NCBI RefSeq assembly: GCF_017114945.1
Contig: NZ_JABXKQ010000144.1
Coordinates: 41,759 to 105,758 of the forward strand
Source: Nostoc sp. JL34
GTDB lineage: Bacteria > Cyanobacteriota > Cyanobacteriia > Cyanobacteriales > Nostocaceae
Reading direction: 5' to 3'
Length of the DNA stretch: 64,000 nt
Part shown: positions 1 through 8,738 of the stretch, in pieces
How positions within the stretch are numbered: position 1 is the first letter of the stretch
Layout: each line of letters begins with the position of its first letter
Program-made: the position numbers and the translations under genes
Notes under the pieces: generated by a model
The model's input: the letters and a program-made list of their open reading frames with translations, nothing else
Told to the model about the DNA's origin: nothing
Databases searched by the model: none

Positions 1-67
1 TACGATTGTTAACAATTGCGACGGCAGTTTCATCACAGCTGGTTTCTATTGCTAAAACGGTTGTCAT
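1..67 (-). CDS. tsaD: tRNA N6-threonylcarbamoyladenosine synthase TsaD, N-terminal fragment
   Basis: Only the first 22 codons lie in the window; the gene runs leftwards off the edge. They read MTTVLAIETSCDETAVAIVN and onward, the hallmark N-terminus of the TsaD/Kae1/Qri7 family (older names Gcp, O-sialoglycoprotein endopeptidase), with the IETSCDET motif of the ASKHA ATPase fold. TsaD transfers the threonylcarbamoyl group to A37 of tRNAs reading ANN codons. It is divergent from psaF. The ATG is at 67. Confidence 0.93.
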   Translation of the reverse strand, partial: MTTVLAIETSCDETAVAIVNNR

Positions 68-346
68 TGAGAGTAATCAGTGCTGGGTGCTGAGTCTGGA
101 GTCCTGAGTGATAGAGAAAATCTTGCTTCTTTACTACCCTACAACAACAATTCTTATAGTTGGCACTTCTTCCTGGGCAGTCAACACTCTATTTTGGTTG
201 AGAAGCTTTAACTTTTATTTACTTAAACTTTACTCGGTTCCCACCCAAGAGTATGATGACTTCCTAGTTATGCAAATAAACAACTGTACAAGCCGCTTCG
301 TTTTGTACAAAAAACTTCTTGTTTTGTAATAAAAGGAAACAACTCT

Positions 347-841
347 ATGCGACGATTGTTTGCTTTGATGTTAGCGATCTGTCTTTGGTTCAACTTTGCC
401 CCCCCAGCACAGGCTTTAGGGGCTAATTTGACACCGTGCAAAGACAATCCCGCTTTTCAAGAGCTAGCAGCTAATGCCCGTAACACCACCGCTGATCCCC
501 AATCAGGGAAAAAGCGATTTGAGCGTTATTCTCAAGAACTGTGTGGTCCTGAGGGGTATCCCCACTTGATTGTTGATGGTCGTCTAGATCATGCTGGTGA
601 CTTCCTAATCCCTAGCATTCTGTTTCTATATATTGCTGGTTGGATTGGTTGGGTAGGTCGTGCCTATTTGCAAGCAATCAAAAAGGAATCTGACACTGAA
701 CTAAAAGAAATCCAAATCGATCTTGGTTTGGCACTACCCATCATCGCGTCAGGCTTTGCTTGGCCAGCAGCAGCAGTCCAAGAATTGCTCTCTGGAAAAT
801 TAGCAGCTAAGGATTCAGAAATCCCCGTTTCCCCACGCTAA
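347..841 (+). CDS. psaF: Photosystem I reaction centre subunit III (PsaF)
   Basis: 164 aa, the normal cyanobacterial PsaF length. PsaF is a thylakoid subunit on the lumenal, electron-donor side of photosystem I, near the plastocyanin/cytochrome c6 docking site. Residues 1-23 form a lumenal signal peptide ending in PAQA, followed by LTPCKDNPAFQ. A cysteine pair is visible (TPCKD and ELCGPEG), and a membrane segment spans about residues 85-105 (FLIPSILFLYIAGWIGWVG). AAGGAAA precedes the ATG at 347. psaJ starts 37 bp downstream, so psaF-psaJ is an operon as in other cyanobacteria. Confidence 0.97.
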   Translation: MRRLFALMLAICLWFNFAPPAQALGANLTPCKDNPAFQELAANARNTTADPQSGKKRFERYSQELCGPEGYPHLIVDGRLDHAGDFLIPSILFLYIAGWIGWVGRAYLQAIKKESDTELKEIQIDLGLALPIIASGFAWPAAAVQELLSGKLAAKDSEIPVSPR

Positions 842-878
842 ATCAGCTTAACTAATTCATTCGTTTTGGAGACTAATT

Positions 879-1028
879 ATGGCAGACAAAGGCGACCAAT
901 CATCTTATTTGATTAAATTCATTTCCACAGCGCCCGTAGCCGCTACGATATGGTTGTTCATCACAGCCGGTATCTTGATTGAATTCAACCGCTTTTTCCC
1001 CGACTTACTTTTCCACCCACTGCCATAA
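879..1028 (+). CDS. psaJ: Photosystem I subunit IX (PsaJ)
   Basis: 49 aa, found by translating the gap after psaF. It reads MADKGDQSSYLIKFISTAPV, then one hydrophobic helix (AATIWLFITAGILIEFNRFF), then DLLFHPLP and a stop at 1028. The single helix and the FNRFFPDLLFHP ending are diagnostic of PsaJ, the small photosystem I subunit that packs against PsaF. GGAG at 868-871 sits 7 bp before the ATG. It follows psaF by 37 bp and is surely co-transcribed with it. Confidence 0.96.
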   Translation: MADKGDQSSYLIKFISTAPVAATIWLFITAGILIEFNRFFPDLLFHPLP

Positions 1029-1305
1029 GTGTCAAATGGTATTGAGGATCGTTGAATCAATGTCTTGTTTTTTGCCTAATATTGTGTAGTTGATATATTC
1101 AGCTTAGTTAGGCAGAATTATCACTAAAATAGACAGCAAAAATAGTTTTTTGAAACTCGTGATACTGTTTACAGATCGCGAGTTTCACAGTTTTAAAACT
1201 AGCTAAATTAATTTTTCTAAACTTCCTAGCGAAAATACATCTTTAGCTACAATTATTATTAATATAAAAATGCCACCATTTTAATTTAGAGGCTGAACAT
1301 AAAAT

Positions 1306-1827
1306 ATGGCACAAGCAGTAGATGCATCAAAGAATCTTCCTAGCGATCCTAGAAATCGGGAAGTTGTTTTTCCCGCATTTGGCGATCCACAGCTAGGCAA
1401 CCTAGAAACCCCAGTTAATTCTTCTCCCTTGATCAAGGGGTTCATTAATAATTTACCTGCCTATCGCCCAGGTCTGGCTCCTGCTAGACGCGGTTTGGAA
1501 GTTGGTATGGCTCATGGTTACTTTGTATTTGGCCCCTTTGCCAAATTGGGCCCACTGCGGGACACAGCTAACGCTAACTTAGCTGGGTTACTAGGAGCCA
1601 TCGGCCTGGTTGTTCTTCTTACCGGCGCCCTATCGCTGTATGCCAATAGCAATCCACCCAAAGCACTTCCTAGTGTTACCGTACCCAAGCCTCCAGCAGA
1701 TGCTTTTAACTCTAAAGAAAGCTGGAACAACTTCGGCAGTTCTTTCTTGATTGGTGGTATTGGTGGTGCAGTAGTTGCTTACTTTTTGACTAGTAACTTG
1801 GCACTAATTCAAGGTCTATTTGGTTAA
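1306..1827 (+). CDS. psaL: Photosystem I reaction centre subunit XI (PsaL)
   Basis: 173 aa, full length. PsaL forms the trimerisation or tetramerisation contact of photosystem I. The N-terminus carries FGDPQLGNLETPVNSSPLIKG, then the PAYRPGLAPARRGLEVGMAHGYF block, and two hydrophobic segments near residues 95-115 and 148-170. psaL lies 277 bp after psaJ; that gap has no reading frame and is AT-rich, so psaL probably has its own promoter. A long inverted repeat follows directly. Some Nostocales PsaL proteins are linked to tetrameric photosystem I, but the sequence alone does not settle oligomeric state here. Confidence 0.96.
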   Translation: MAQAVDASKNLPSDPRNREVVFPAFGDPQLGNLETPVNSSPLIKGFINNLPAYRPGLAPARRGLEVGMAHGYFVFGPFAKLGPLRDTANANLAGLLGAIGLVVLLTGALSLYANSNPPKALPSVTVPKPPADAFNSKESWNNFGSSFLIGGIGGAVVAYFLTSNLALIQGLFG

Positions 1828-1836
1828 TTACTAGGA

Positions 1837-1899
1837 GTTACGAGTTAGGAGTTAGGAGTTAGAAGTTTAAATTCATAACTTCTAACTCTTAACTCCTAA
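1837..1899. terminator. Inverted repeat between convergent psaL and gmk
   Basis: Direct copies of the unit AGGAGTT run to about 1867 and are mirrored by AACTTCTAACTC and AACTCCT to 1896, giving a long imperfect hairpin. It separates the convergent psaL and gmk genes, so it probably ends transcription in both directions. This AGGAGTT/AACTCCT type is a common Nostoc intergenic repeat. Confidence 0.6.
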
Positions 1900-1900
1900 T

Positions 1901-2500
1901 TTATTTAAACAAAACCGTTTCAATGTCATTTAAAGCAGTTTCAAAATCGTCATTAACGATTTGAATATCAAATTCATCAGCGGCTTGAATTTCTTCTTTG
2001 GCGCGGAGTAGACGACGAGCGATCGCTTCTTCAGAGTCTTGGGCACGAGAGCGGATTCGTTTCTCTAATTCATCAAAGGAAGGCGGTAAAATAAAAATGC
2101 TGAGGGCACTGGGGAAGGAAGCACGAATTTGTCTTGCCCCTTCTAGTTCAATTTCCAGCACCACCAACTTGCCAGAATGAATTTGGTTAAGTACAGCTTC
2201 ACGGGGGGTGCCGTAATAGTTACCAGCAAATTCTGCCCATTCTAAAAATTCAGCTTCAGCAACTAATTGTTCAAACTTACTGCGGCTGATGAAGTAATAA
2301 CTTTTGCCATCGATTTCCCCTGGACGGGGAGAACGAGTCGTCACGGATACGGAATAATAGAGTTCTGGATGACGTTGTAGGAGCGATCGCATTAAAGTGC
2401 CTTTACCGACCCCACTGGGGCCAGTTAAAACAATTAACCTGCCTAAATGTAAACATTCTTCGGTAGTAGAACTACTTTGGATGGGTAAAACTGGCATCAT
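1901..2500 (-). CDS. gmk: Guanylate kinase
   Basis: About 199 aa from the ATG at 2500. It phosphorylates GMP to GDP with ATP in the cytoplasm. The P-loop reads TGPSGVGKGT, followed by the GMP-binding core (YYSVSVTTRSPRPGE, GKSYYFISRSKFE, EFAGNYYGTPREAV) and the lid segment RIRSRAQDSEEAIARRL. The frame can be extended eight codons to a TTG at 2524, but GAAGGG lies just before the ATG pair at 2500/2497, so I use the ATG. The remA-like gene lies about 170 bp upstream on the same strand, an arrangement also found in Firmicutes. Confidence 0.95.
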   Translation of the reverse strand: MMPVLPIQSSSTTEECLHLGRLIVLTGPSGVGKGTLMRSLLQRHPELYYSVSVTTRSPRPGEIDGKSYYFISRSKFEQLVAEAEFLEWAEFAGNYYGTPREAVLNQIHSGKLVVLEIELEGARQIRASFPSALSIFILPPSFDELEKRIRSRAQDSEEAIARRLLRAKEEIQAADEFDIQIVNDDFETALNDIETVLFK

Positions 2501-2670
2501 CCCTTCAACCTGTGAATCAATCAATACATATTATTCATTAGTCTTGTGTTTTTGGTCTAGTCCACTAGTGACTAAAGAATTTGTAGCAAGAGTGACAGAA
2601 GAACTTATCTAATTCACATGGTACTGCCGATATGGTGCAAGTAGAAGTGGGATTTTTAATCTACTGCTAG

Positions 2671-2937
2671 TCAATTATCTACAGTTTGATGATCGCGGGA
2701 AATTACAAAGCGATTCGCTACCGTTTCCGGCTGAATCGCTGACAGAATTACATGGCTGGAATCGGTGATAATTACAGCCCTAGTCCGACGACCGTAAGTT
2801 GCATCAATCAGTTGACCTCTGTCCCGTGCATCGGTAATAATCCGCTTAATCGGGGCAGACTCTGGACTGACAATGGCAACTACTCGGTTGGCAGATACGA
2901 TGTTACCAAAGCCGATGTTGATTAACTGAATGTCCAT
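2671..2937 (-). CDS. RemA/DUF370-family protein
   Basis: 88 aa, the usual family size. The core MDIQLINIGFGNIVSANRVV, then PIKRIITDARDRGQLIDATYGRRTRAVIITDSSHVILSAIQPETVANR, matches the extracellular-matrix regulatory protein RemA (DUF370). In Bacillus, RemA is a small oligomeric DNA-binding regulator of matrix genes. The GRRTRAV basic patch is present. In Bacillus remA also lies just upstream of gmk, so the pairing is conserved. The cyanobacterial protein's role is not known to me; regulation of DNA or nucleotide-related genes is inference. Confidence 0.9.
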   Translation of the reverse strand: MDIQLINIGFGNIVSANRVVAIVSPESAPIKRIITDARDRGQLIDATYGRRTRAVIITDSSHVILSAIQPETVANRFVISRDHQTVDN

Positions 2938-3188
2938 AAAAAAAACTGACGCTAAAGGCGGTTTGAGAAGCTTGAAATAAACTTATCCTCATGTTATCGC
3001 CAAAAAACGGGAGTTACAACGCTTAAATTCAAGCCAGTCTGCGTTTTTAAATAATGTCTGCTTTTTTTAGCTGTTTATCAGCTATTTTTCCTCAAAATCT
3101 TCCCAAAGATATAGGTGAAATTCCACTGATACAAGCTAGTTGGGTGATGTCCATTTATTTTGTTTGAAATAAGTATCTGAATCGGAAA

Positions 3189-3378
3189 TTGATAGAGAGC
3201 AAAATAGATTGGAACACTCTCGCTCGAACTGTGCTGGCTCAGTACAATGTCAGTGCAGATCAATTAGTATTCTTGGGTCATAGCGAAGATGTGACGTTTC
3301 GGGTTGACATTCGGAATCATCAAAATTTTGCTCTATCTGGAGAATATGATGAGCAAGCGTTATTTGTTCTTCGTGTCC
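3189..3378 (+). pseudogene. Fragment of an aminoglycoside phosphotransferase/homoserine kinase-like gene (N-terminal part)
   Basis: The frame from a TTG at 3189 reads LARTVLAQYNVSADQLVFLG, then HSEDVTFRVDI and FVLRVH. This is the beginning of the N-lobe of APH/ThrB2-type kinases, whose typical pattern is Q-Y-x(n)-H-x-E-N-x-T-F-x-V and later LR-x-H. Homology stops at about 3378; beyond it the frame is only the complement of the convergent hypothetical gene. No catalytic loop is present, so this is a remnant of about 63 codons. No clear ribosome-binding site is visible. The call rests on short motif matches, hence moderate confidence. Confidence 0.5.
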
Positions 3379-4109
3379 ATTATCTGATCGCCCAGTTTCG
3401 CGATCGCATCTGGCAACTTTACAGCACGCATTCGTCGTACACTTCCAGCTTGGCAATCGCGTAACCAAGCTTTAACCCCTTGGGCAACAGTACCGTTACT
3501 ACTATCACGTGGCGGGGATAGTGGCTGCTGTTCTAAATGAGAACCAGCTTGAGAAAACATCATTACTAGTTGCCAACCACTTTTAGTTTTAGTCAACAAT
3601 AGCCAGTGGAATTGTTGCAATTCTACCGCTTTCTTTCCTATGTAGTGCCGCTCCAAGGTAGTAAAGAAAACTTGCTCAACTCCTGATGCATCACTTTTAG
3701 GCGCATCTGCACTATATTCTTCAAGATTAAGGGGCAGAGGAGTAAATTCAGGCCTTCCTGCCACTAGAATATAACTGAAAACATCACTGCTTCTACTGAG
3801 ACGGCGGGCGCGTTGACTAGCGCGATTGGTATAACTAGGCAAATCTTGCAGTAACTGTATAGTTAATGTTTCTAAATTTTGCTCAGAACACAAAGACCTC
3901 GCCCCAGTGTTGATATTTTCCTTTTCTGCGATCGCATAAGGTTTAGGGGTGAGGTTTATTGAGAATGCTGGGTAAGCAAGGCTGTTTGATACTACAACCC
4001 AGAAGCCACAAGCTAAAAGCCAACTATAATTTTTCTGACTGAGCGAAGAAGCAAGATTGTTCTCCCCTACACCCTGCACTCTGAGTTTCTCACTGACTCT
4101 TAGCTTCAT
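3360..4109 (-). CDS. Hypothetical exported or anchored protein downstream of pyrF
   Basis: 249 aa. A hydrophobic stretch near residues 29-48 (WLLACGFWVVVSNSLAYPAF) could be a signal peptide or anchor. The remainder is soluble with no catalytic motif I recognise; conserved-looking parts are LLQDLPSYTNRASQRARR and HWLLLTKTKSGWQLVMMFSQ. The start overlaps the pyrF stop by 4 bp (ATGA type), so translation is probably coupled. The last codons overlap the convergent kinase fragment (about 3360-3378), so a rearrangement may have changed the C-terminus. Function unknown. Confidence 0.75.
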   Translation of the reverse strand: MKLRVSEKLRVQGVGENNLASSLSQKNYSWLLACGFWVVVSNSLAYPAFSINLTPKPYAIAEKENINTGARSLCSEQNLETLTIQLLQDLPSYTNRASQRARRLSRSSDVFSYILVAGRPEFTPLPLNLEEYSADAPKSDASGVEQVFFTTLERHYIGKKAVELQQFHWLLLTKTKSGWQLVMMFSQAGSHLEQQPLSPPRDSSNGTVAQGVKAWLRDCQAGSVRRMRAVKLPDAIAKLGDQIMDTKNK

Positions 4110-4825
4110 GCCACCGTGGTTAACTCCTCAGAAATCCTCTTCCAGGCTAACTCCGGCTCAGTAGCAGTGGTGATGGGACGCCCAATCACTAGATAATCTG
4201 CGCCAGCAATAATTGCTTGGGCTGGGGTGAGCGATCGCTTTTGATCGCCAATATCAGCCCAAGTTGGTCTAACTCCCGGACAAACTAACAAAAAGTCATC
4301 TCCACAAGTCTCTCGTAGTTGTGCCACTTCTTGGGGTGAACAAACTGCCCCATCCAATCCCACCTCTTGAGCCAGCAGTGCCATTTCTAGGGCGTATTCT
4401 GGTAACTCTAGGGGAATCTTTAAATCAAACGCCAACTGCCTAGCAGAAATGCTTGTTAACAAAGTAATAGCAATTAACTTAGGCGGTTTTACACCTGCTT
4501 TTGCAGCCCCTTCCTGTGCCGCTTCTGTTGCAGCTTTGAGAGCGTCTCTACCAGATGCAGCATGAATTGTCAATAAATCCACCTCGTAACTAGCTGCACT
4601 ACGACAAGCGCCAGCGACTGTGTTAGGGATATCGTGAAACTTTAAATCCAGGAAAATGCGCTTTTGCTTGGACTTTAACACTTGCAGAATTTTCGGGCCA
4701 GTGCTGGTAAACAACTCTAAGCCTACCTTCCACCAAACCACTTGTGGAAGTTGATCTACAAGAGCGATCGCACTTTGTTCATCCGACACATCCAAAGGCA
4801 CTATAATTCGTTGTTCTGCGTTCAT
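4106..4825 (-). CDS. pyrF: Orotidine 5'-phosphate decarboxylase
   Basis: 239 aa from the ATG at 4825. It catalyses the last step of UMP synthesis, decarboxylation of OMP. The catalytic Asp-Lys-Asp-type motif is visible as FLDLKFHDIPNTV. The N-terminal strand RIIVPLDV and the phosphate-binding end (LVCPGVRP, GADYLVIGRPI) are present, so this is the bacterial-type TIM barrel. An ATG seven codons earlier directly abuts the tyrS stop; I prefer 4825 because GGGAAA precedes it. It lies between tyrS and the overlapping hypothetical gene, so the three are probably one operon. Confidence 0.96.
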   Translation of the reverse strand: MNAEQRIIVPLDVSDEQSAIALVDQLPQVVWWKVGLELFTSTGPKILQVLKSKQKRIFLDLKFHDIPNTVAGACRSAASYEVDLLTIHAASGRDALKAATEAAQEGAAKAGVKPPKLIAITLLTSISARQLAFDLKIPLELPEYALEMALLAQEVGLDGAVCSPQEVAQLRETCGDDFLLVCPGVRPTWADIGDQKRSLTPAQAIIAGADYLVIGRPITTATEPELAWKRISEELTTVA

Positions 4826-4846
4826 TTGCAGTTTCCCATTTCCCAT

Positions 4847-6040
4847 TTAAGGCACTAAACGCACAAACTTATTTTTCCCAACTTGTAAAACCTTACCTTG
4901 TAACTCAGCAGAATCGGCAAAAGTAGTATCAACATCGGTAACGCGATCGCCATCTAAGCGCACCCCACCCTCTTGAATTTTTCGCTTTCCTTCCCCTGTA
5001 CTTTTGCACAAGCCACTGACATTGAGAATATACGCTAACTTAGTAGGGAACTGCTGCACGCCAGAAGAAAGAGAAAATTCTGGAACAGCACCTTCCTTGC
5101 CGCCGCTTTGGGCTGCAACTTTTGCCTCTTGGGCTGCGGTTTCGCCGTGGTACTGTTTGACAACTTCCCATGCTAGAAGTGTTTGGCGATCGCGGGGATT
5201 TTCTGGCAGTTTGTCCAAAGGTAAATCCGTCAACAGTTCAAAATACTCTGACAGTAAATGATCGGGAACTCCTTGCAACTTTTGATACTTTTGTCCTGGG
5301 TGTTCTGACAATCCGATATAATTACCTAAAGACTTAGACATTTTTTGAACGCCATCTATGCCAATCAAAATTGGCAACAGCATCCCAAATTGGGGCTTTT
5401 GACCAAAATGGCGCTGCAAATCTCTGCCTACAGCAATGTTAAATTTCTGATCAGTCCCACCTAATTCCACATCTGCCTCAACTGCAACCGAATCAAAACC
5501 TTGCATTAACGGGTACAGGAACTCATGGATAAAAATCGGATTCTCTTTTTTATAGCGATCGGCAAATCCTTCCTTCGCCAACATCTGCCCTACCGTCATC
5601 GTGGAGAGTAACTCCAAAATTTTCTCTAAGTTTAACCCAGAGAGCCATTCGGAGTTATAGCGCACCTCTAATCTTCCTGGTGTGTCAAAATCCAAGATAG
5701 GACGTACTTGATCGAGATAAGTCTGAGCATTTTGCGCTACATCTGCTTCTGTAAGCTGACGACGCACTTCAGATTTACCAGTTGGATCGCCAATACGGGC
5801 TGTAAAATCGCCAATAATTAAAACTGCTGTATGACCTGCATCTTGAAAACCTCGCAGTTTCCGTACTGGTATGCTATGACCGAGATGAATATCAGTACCT
5901 GTAGGGTCAATCCCAAATTTGACCCTCAAAGGTTGGTTTGTAGTTAGTAAGCGCTTTTCTAGACTTTCGCTGTTAACATCAACTGATTGTGGGAAAACTT
6001 CTACTACACCACGACGCAGCCAAGCAAAATCTGGTGTCAT
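4847..6040 (-). CDS. tyrS: Tyrosyl-tRNA synthetase
   Basis: 397 aa from the ATG at 6040 (MTPDFAWLRRGVVEVFPQ). It charges tRNA-Tyr. Class I signatures are present: HIGH-type DIHLGHSIPVRKL, KMSKS-type VQKMSKSLGNYIG, and a C-terminal S4-like RNA-binding domain (RKIQEGGVRLDGDRV). The frame stays open 44 codons further upstream, but that segment (LIFCNYSSLADEKVDKLQVF) does not look like the family, and 397 aa is close to the usual length. It lies directly before pyrF with no gap. Confidence 0.95.
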   Translation of the reverse strand: MTPDFAWLRRGVVEVFPQSVDVNSESLEKRLLTTNQPLRVKFGIDPTGTDIHLGHSIPVRKLRGFQDAGHTAVLIIGDFTARIGDPTGKSEVRRQLTEADVAQNAQTYLDQVRPILDFDTPGRLEVRYNSEWLSGLNLEKILELLSTMTVGQMLAKEGFADRYKKENPIFIHEFLYPLMQGFDSVAVEADVELGGTDQKFNIAVGRDLQRHFGQKPQFGMLLPILIGIDGVQKMSKSLGNYIGLSEHPGQKYQKLQGVPDHLLSEYFELLTDLPLDKLPENPRDRQTLLAWEVVKQYHGETAAQEAKVAAQSGGKEGAVPEFSLSSGVQQFPTKLAYILNVSGLCKSTGEGKRKIQEGGVRLDGDRVTDVDTTFADSAELQGKVLQVGKNKFVRLVP

Positions 6041-6213
6041 ACTAAAAGACTCATTATTAGCTATGTTTTGCACACTAGAAGTTAAGTTGGTTATAAACAC
6101 TTGCAATTTATCCACTTTCTCATCTGCCAAACTACTATAATTGCAAAAAATTAACCGCCTTGCTTCACCCAATCAATTACAGTTAAATTTACAAGTGAGG
6201 AAGTGAAATAGCC

Positions 6214-8139
6214 GTGTCGTCGTCTAGGACTTTTGAAGATAAACAGCCACAGCGTCGGGCTTCATCAGGTTTTGAGTTTTTGAAAGGAGTCGGTCAGGTA
6301 ACTGGCGGTACTCTCCTATCAATCACCATGCTGGCAAGTTCCATTGTAGCCGGAGGACTGGTTGGTTTAGCCATCAGTTTCCGTAATTTGCCAGATGTGA
6401 GACAGCTACGTAACTTCTTTCCCTCAGAAACAACTTACATTTATGACGTTAAGGGCAAACTCTTAACAAGTATTCACGGGGAAGCCAACCGAGAAGTCGT
6501 ACCCCTAGATAGAATTTCTCCGAATCTAAAACGGGCGGTATTGGCAAGTGAAGATAGCCACTTTTACGATCACCACGGTATTAACCCAGTTGGCGTTGGA
6601 CGGGCTGTAGTAGTTAATGCTGTAGCTGGTGGAGTCAAAGAGGGTGGCTCTACTGTGACTATGCAATTGGTCAAAAATCTGTTTTTGTCTCGCAAGCGTG
6701 CTTTTACCCGCAAGTTAGCAGAGGCTGTGCTAGCAATCCGCTTAGAGCAAATTCTCAATAAAGACCAAATATTAGAAATGTACCTCAATCAAGTTTATTG
6801 GGGTCATAACAATTATGGTGTACAAACGGCAGCACGCAGTTATTTTAATAAGTCAGCAGAATATTTAAGCTTGGGTGAGTCGGCAATGATGGCGGGTTTA
6901 ATCCAAGCACCAGAAGAATTCAGCCCTTTTGTGAGCATGAAACTGGCAAAACAGAAACAAAAAGAAGTTCTGGGACGGATGCTGGAATTGAACTGGATCA
7001 GCCAGTCAGACTACGACGATGCCCTCAAGCAAGAAATCAAACTTGGGAGAATCAAATCGTTTCAAGGTAGTGCCCTACCCTATGTAACCAATACTGTAGC
7101 GCAGGAGTTGGCTAAGAAGTTTGGGCGTGAGACACTACTCAAAGGCGGGATGCGGGTGCAAACTACAGTTGATGCCAACTTCCAAATGATGGCAGAGGAA
7201 ACGGTTACGAAGTGGCATAAAACACTTTTAGATCAGGGATTATCTAAGAATCAAATGGCCCTGGTAGCTGTTGATCCCCGCACACATTTTATCAAAGCAT
7301 TGGTCGGCGGTATAGATCCTAAGACCAGTGAGTTCAATCGTGCAACTCAATCTCAGCGCCAGCCAGGATCTTCTTTTAAACCATTTGTATACTATACTGC
7401 TTTTGCTAGTGGTAAGTATGGCCCAGATTCAACAGTGGTAGATGCCCCAGTTAGCTATCGAGATGGTAATGGTTGGTACTTTCCCAGAAATTATGATGGC
7501 AGTTTTAGCGGAGCTATGCCAATCCGCAGAGCTTTAGCCCAATCGCGGAACATTCCGGTGATCAAGATTGGTAAGGCTGTGGGGATGAATAGAGTCATAG
7601 AAACCTGCCGTACCTTGGGAATTATGAGTCCAATGGAACCTGTGTCTTCCTTGCCACTTGGGGCAATTGGTGTCACCCCTCTGGAAATGGCTAGTGCCTA
7701 CGCTACCTTTGCTAATTATGGCTGGCAATCTCCACCAACCGTAATTGCCCGTGTTACTGATAGTAGTGGTAACGTCTTGTTAGATAACACGCCGAAACCG
7801 CAACTAGTTCTCGATCCTTGGGCATCAGCAGCAATTATCGATGTGATGCGATCGGTAATCTCTGAAGGTACAGGTAAAGGTGCTGCTATAGGCCGCCCAG
7901 CCGCAGGAAAGACGGGCACAACATCATCAGAAAAAGATATTTGGTTTGTTGGCACTGTACCACAGTTAACAACTGCTGTCTGGGTAGGGAGAGACGACAA
8001 CAGACAATTAGCTGACCATGCAACAGGTGGTGTTATGGTCGCTCCTATCTGGAAAGATTTTATGCAAAAGGCATTGAAGAATGTACCAGTAGAAAACTTC
8101 AAAGCACCTTCGCAGTTTTCTCGCCCCAAGTCACAATAA
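6214..8139 (+). CDS. Class A penicillin-binding protein (PBP1A type)
   Basis: 641 aa, GTG start. It makes peptidoglycan in the periplasm with both glycosyltransferase and transpeptidase activity. A membrane anchor spans about residues 30-57. Glycosyltransferase (GT51) motifs follow: ASEDSHFYDHHGI, EGGSTVTMQLVKN and the RKLAEAVLAIRLEQ block. The transpeptidase domain has PGSSFKPF (active Ser in SxxK), SRN, and KTGTTSSE. It ends soon after the transpeptidase without a long Pro-rich tail. Cyanobacteria usually carry several paralogues, so I assign no specific gene symbol. It is divergent from tyrS. Confidence 0.94.
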   Translation: MSSSRTFEDKQPQRRASSGFEFLKGVGQVTGGTLLSITMLASSIVAGGLVGLAISFRNLPDVRQLRNFFPSETTYIYDVKGKLLTSIHGEANREVVPLDRISPNLKRAVLASEDSHFYDHHGINPVGVGRAVVVNAVAGGVKEGGSTVTMQLVKNLFLSRKRAFTRKLAEAVLAIRLEQILNKDQILEMYLNQVYWGHNNYGVQTAARSYFNKSAEYLSLGESAMMAGLIQAPEEFSPFVSMKLAKQKQKEVLGRMLELNWISQSDYDDALKQEIKLGRIKSFQGSALPYVTNTVAQELAKKFGRETLLKGGMRVQTTVDANFQMMAEETVTKWHKTLLDQGLSKNQMALVAVDPRTHFIKALVGGIDPKTSEFNRATQSQRQPGSSFKPFVYYTAFASGKYGPDSTVVDAPVSYRDGNGWYFPRNYDGSFSGAMPIRRALAQSRNIPVIKIGKAVGMNRVIETCRTLGIMSPMEPVSSLPLGAIGVTPLEMASAYATFANYGWQSPPTVIARVTDSSGNVLLDNTPKPQLVLDPWASAAIIDVMRSVISEGTGKGAAIGRPAAGKTGTTSSEKDIWFVGTVPQLTTAVWVGRDDNRQLADHATGGVMVAPIWKDFMQKALKNVPVENFKAPSQFSRPKSQ

Positions 8140-8142
8140 CTT

Positions 8143-8275
8143 TGAATTTTGGATTTTGGATTGCCAATTAATCCAAAATCTGTCTTGGAAAGTTCGGAAC
8201 GCCCGAAGTTGCCACAACATGGGAAACCCGCGCCAGGCACTTCTCTTCGGAAGTCGGCGCTCCGACTTTCCGCAA
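8143..8275. terminator. Two hairpins between convergent genes
   Basis: First, GGATTTTGGATT near 8152 pairs with AATCCAAAATC near 8170-8180. Second, 8249-8271 forms a near-palindrome GGAAGTCGGcgcTCCGACTTTCC. The stretch separates the convergent penicillin-binding protein and DUF1825 genes. Both are Nostoc-style intergenic repeats and likely act as terminators, though neither has a long T-run. Confidence 0.5.
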
Positions 8276-8288
8276 AATCTCAAATTGA

Positions 8289-8612
8289 CTAGGTTTGTTT
8301 TTCTAGCTCGGCTTTCATCCGTTCTAAAGTGAGGTGCATTTGATCAAACATTTGTTGCGGGGTGACACCGAACTGACCTAATTGTGTTTTCAGTTGTTCT
8401 ACTGTCATTTGTGCCATGAAATCTTCTGATAACTCGAAGCGCTTCATAAAGATGCGATACCGATCCATCATGGTTTCCATTTGCTCAATAAACAGCTTTT
8501 TGCCCTCGCGGTCAAATTTGCCGTAGCCGTTGCCAAGCTTGATCAGCGCTTGATAATCCTCAAACAGCTGTTTTGCTTCTTGCTGAACTATTTCAGAATC
8601 GAAGAATCCCAT
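8289..8612 (-). CDS. DUF1825 family protein
   Basis: 107 aa, full length for this cyanobacterium-restricted family. The N-terminus MGFFDSEIVQQEAKQLFEDY and the segment YGKFDREGKKLFIEQMETM are the family signature. It is predicted almost wholly helical and soluble, with no catalytic residues apparent. The role is unknown; its wide conservation in cyanobacteria suggests a housekeeping function. It has no close same-strand partner and probably forms a single-gene transcript. Confidence 0.9.
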   Translation of the reverse strand: MGFFDSEIVQQEAKQLFEDYQALIKLGNGYGKFDREGKKLFIEQMETMMDRYRIFMKRFELSEDFMAQMTVEQLKTQLGQFGVTPQQMFDQMHLTLERMKAELEKQT

Positions 8613-8738
8613 ATTGCTTATATTAAACTGAGTGCCCAGACCCAGTAGCTTAATAGTTTTACTTCTATTTATTATTTTAGTCTAGGGGAGTAATCTAGTC
8701 ACGAAGCTTCGGTTTTAGTACGGTTTGTTACCGAAATT

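Noticed and set aside
108..329. 73-codon plus-strand frame before psaF
   Set aside because: Non-ATG start, no family resemblance, AT-rich leader of psaF; more likely the promoter and leader region.
3078..3468. Minus-strand frames overlapping the kinase fragment
   Set aside because: They are antisense shadows of the fragment and of the hypothetical gene, with no family features.
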